A stretch of DNA of 5,423 nt from an uncultured Pirellulaceae bacterium (GTDB lineage: Bacteria > Planctomycetota > Planctomycetia > Pirellulales > Pirellulaceae): positions 1 through 5,423 of the forward strand of contig CAMYNE010000199.1 in assembly GCA_947259675.1 (NCBI GenBank), given 5' to 3'. The notes beneath the pieces are model-generated. The model was given only the letters and a program-made list of their open reading frames with translations. It was not told the origin of the DNA and made no database searches. Position 1 is the stretch's first letter, and the number at the start of each line of letters is the position of its first letter. This document shows, one piece after another, positions 4,644 to 5,423 of the stretch. The position numbers were made by a program, and so were the translations under genes.

Positions 4644-5423
4644 ATCGGGTAGTTGTTCTTCTTTCCCGTTTTTTTGTGAGCCACATCTACCACGCGCACT
4701 GAGAAATAGTAGGGGATTTCAACGAGCATCCTTGCTGTACAGTAGATCGCGTAGAACCAGGACACGAATATCAACAAGCCTTCGAATCCAGAATAGGCTG
4801 AGAAGATGGCCACCAATGTCGCGATGTGAACAACCCGTGGCTTTACGATCCGAAACATGGCCAGCGGCGATTTTTTTAATCGTTTGCACAGCGATTGGAA
4901 AAAGGTCATTTGCGTCGCGGGCGCCGCGGAATCGCTGGTCTGAATTGATTCTTGCTCGGCCGCGAATTCGGCGTTTATCCGCATGAATATTTCGCGGAAC
5001 GCACGCGCCATCAGGGAACTCGTTAACGCCGCCACGGCCAAGACGACGTAAACTCCATCTTGTTTCCAAAGACCGTAGTGCAGCGCCGGAACGGCGAGGC
5101 TGGGAAAATCGACGAAGACGTGACTGACTTGATCCAAGTACAGTCCCTTGGTCGACGAGGTCTTATTCCAGCGGGCAATTTCTCCATCGACAGCATCCAA
5201 CAGGTCGAACAGGCAATAGAAGATCCCACCTGCGAGCGTCAACGCCATGACATGCGGAACGCAAAAGATGATGCCTGCAAGACCGGCGATGGTCATCATG
5301 AACGTGGCCGTGTGCGCTCGGATCCCGATTGCAACAAATAACCAGGTGACATAGATGGAGATTGGTCTGAGGATGTACCTGTTATACAATGAACCGCTTG
5401 GAGCCAGTTCTCCGTCCTTGTTT
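4640..5423 (-). CDS. CDP-alcohol phosphatidyltransferase, 5' end outside window
   Basis: An integral membrane enzyme that moves a phospho-alcohol group from a CDP-alcohol (or CDP-diacylglycerol) to an acceptor alcohol. 260 residues lie in the window. The shortest open version starts at TTG 5389 (249 residues), but that TTG lacks a Shine-Dalgarno. The frame stays open to the right edge through NKDGELAPSGS, so the true start is probably further upstream. Numbered from that TTG, the family motif is D65-x2-D68-G69-x2-A72-R73-x8-G82-x3-D86-x3-H90. The spacing is exact, but the last residue, normally Asp and the proposed catalytic base, is His. Hydrophobic stretches near residues 11-23, 31-64, 95-108, 113-130 and 187-217 suggest about six membrane segments. 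A polar loop lies at 140-175, and the C-terminus is basic (KKTGKKN). It is convergent with the cytidylyltransferase, the two stop codons overlapping by 4 bases. The actual alcohol cannot be told. It may be the C-terminal half of a longer bifunctional protein. Confidence 0.87.
   Translation of the reverse strand, partial: NKDGELAPSGSLYNRYILRPISIYVTWLFVAIGIRAHTATFMMTIAGLAGIIFCVPHVMALTLAGGIFYCLFDLLDAVDGEIARWNKTSSTKGLYLDQVSHVFVDFPSLAVPALHYGLWKQDGVYVVLAVAALTSSLMARAFREIFMRINAEFAAEQESIQTSDSAAPATQMTFFQSLCKRLKKSPLAMFRIVKPRVVHIATLVAIFSAYSGFEGLLIFVSWFYAIYCTARMLVEIPYYFSVRVVDVAHKKTGKKNNYPI

Noticed and set aside
1..5423. CRISPR array, tRNA/rRNA, phage or toxin-antitoxin module
   Set aside because: No regularly spaced repeats, no RNA-gene-like folds, and no such protein families were recognised on either strand.

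Overview
The window looks like a stretch of an environmental bacterial chromosome of moderate GC. A planctomycete (Pirellulaceae-like) source is my best guess. It rests on the gene mix, on a decayed REP-associated (IS200-type) transposase relic, and on a short hairpin whose sequence I associate with planctomycete interspersed repeats. This is inference, since no rRNA or marker gene is present.

Layout from left to right. (1) Positions 1-996, minus strand: a leucine/valine/phenylalanine-type amino-acid dehydrogenase, cut at its 3' end by the window edge. (2) Positions 997-1740: a gap of about 740 bases with no intact gene. It holds a degenerate Y1 (HUH) transposase fragment on the minus strand (1193-1426), an AT-rich spacer, and weak promoter-like sequences facing both flanking genes. 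(3) Positions 1741-3660, plus strand: a complete 639-residue vanadium-dependent haloperoxidase with all three PAP2/haloperoxidase active-site motifs, an unusual lysine-rich N-terminal tail and no visible signal peptide. (4) Positions 3661-3959: a short non-coding gap with a REP-like hairpin and a separate inverted repeat just upstream of the next gene. (5) Positions 3960-4643, plus strand: an IspD/TarI-family cytidylyltransferase with altered substrate-side residues. (6) Positions 4640 to the right edge, minus strand: a membrane CDP-alcohol phosphatidyltransferase, convergent with gene 5 and overlapping its stop codon. Its 5' end probably lies outside the window.

The last two genes make a chemically coherent pair. 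One would charge a phosphorylated alcohol with CMP, and the other would transfer a phospho-alcohol group from a CDP-alcohol. The cytidylyltransferase lacks the residues that bind MEP in E. coli IspD, and the transferase has His where the family usually has its last catalytic Asp. A non-standard CDP-alcohol route is therefore the best candidate here for something undescribed, although the two genes are convergent and not in one operon. The haloperoxidase stands alone. Its active site mixes chloroperoxidase-like and bromoperoxidase-like positions and has Ala in place of the usual vanadate-contacting Ser. No CRISPR array, tRNA, rRNA, phage gene or intact insertion sequence was seen.
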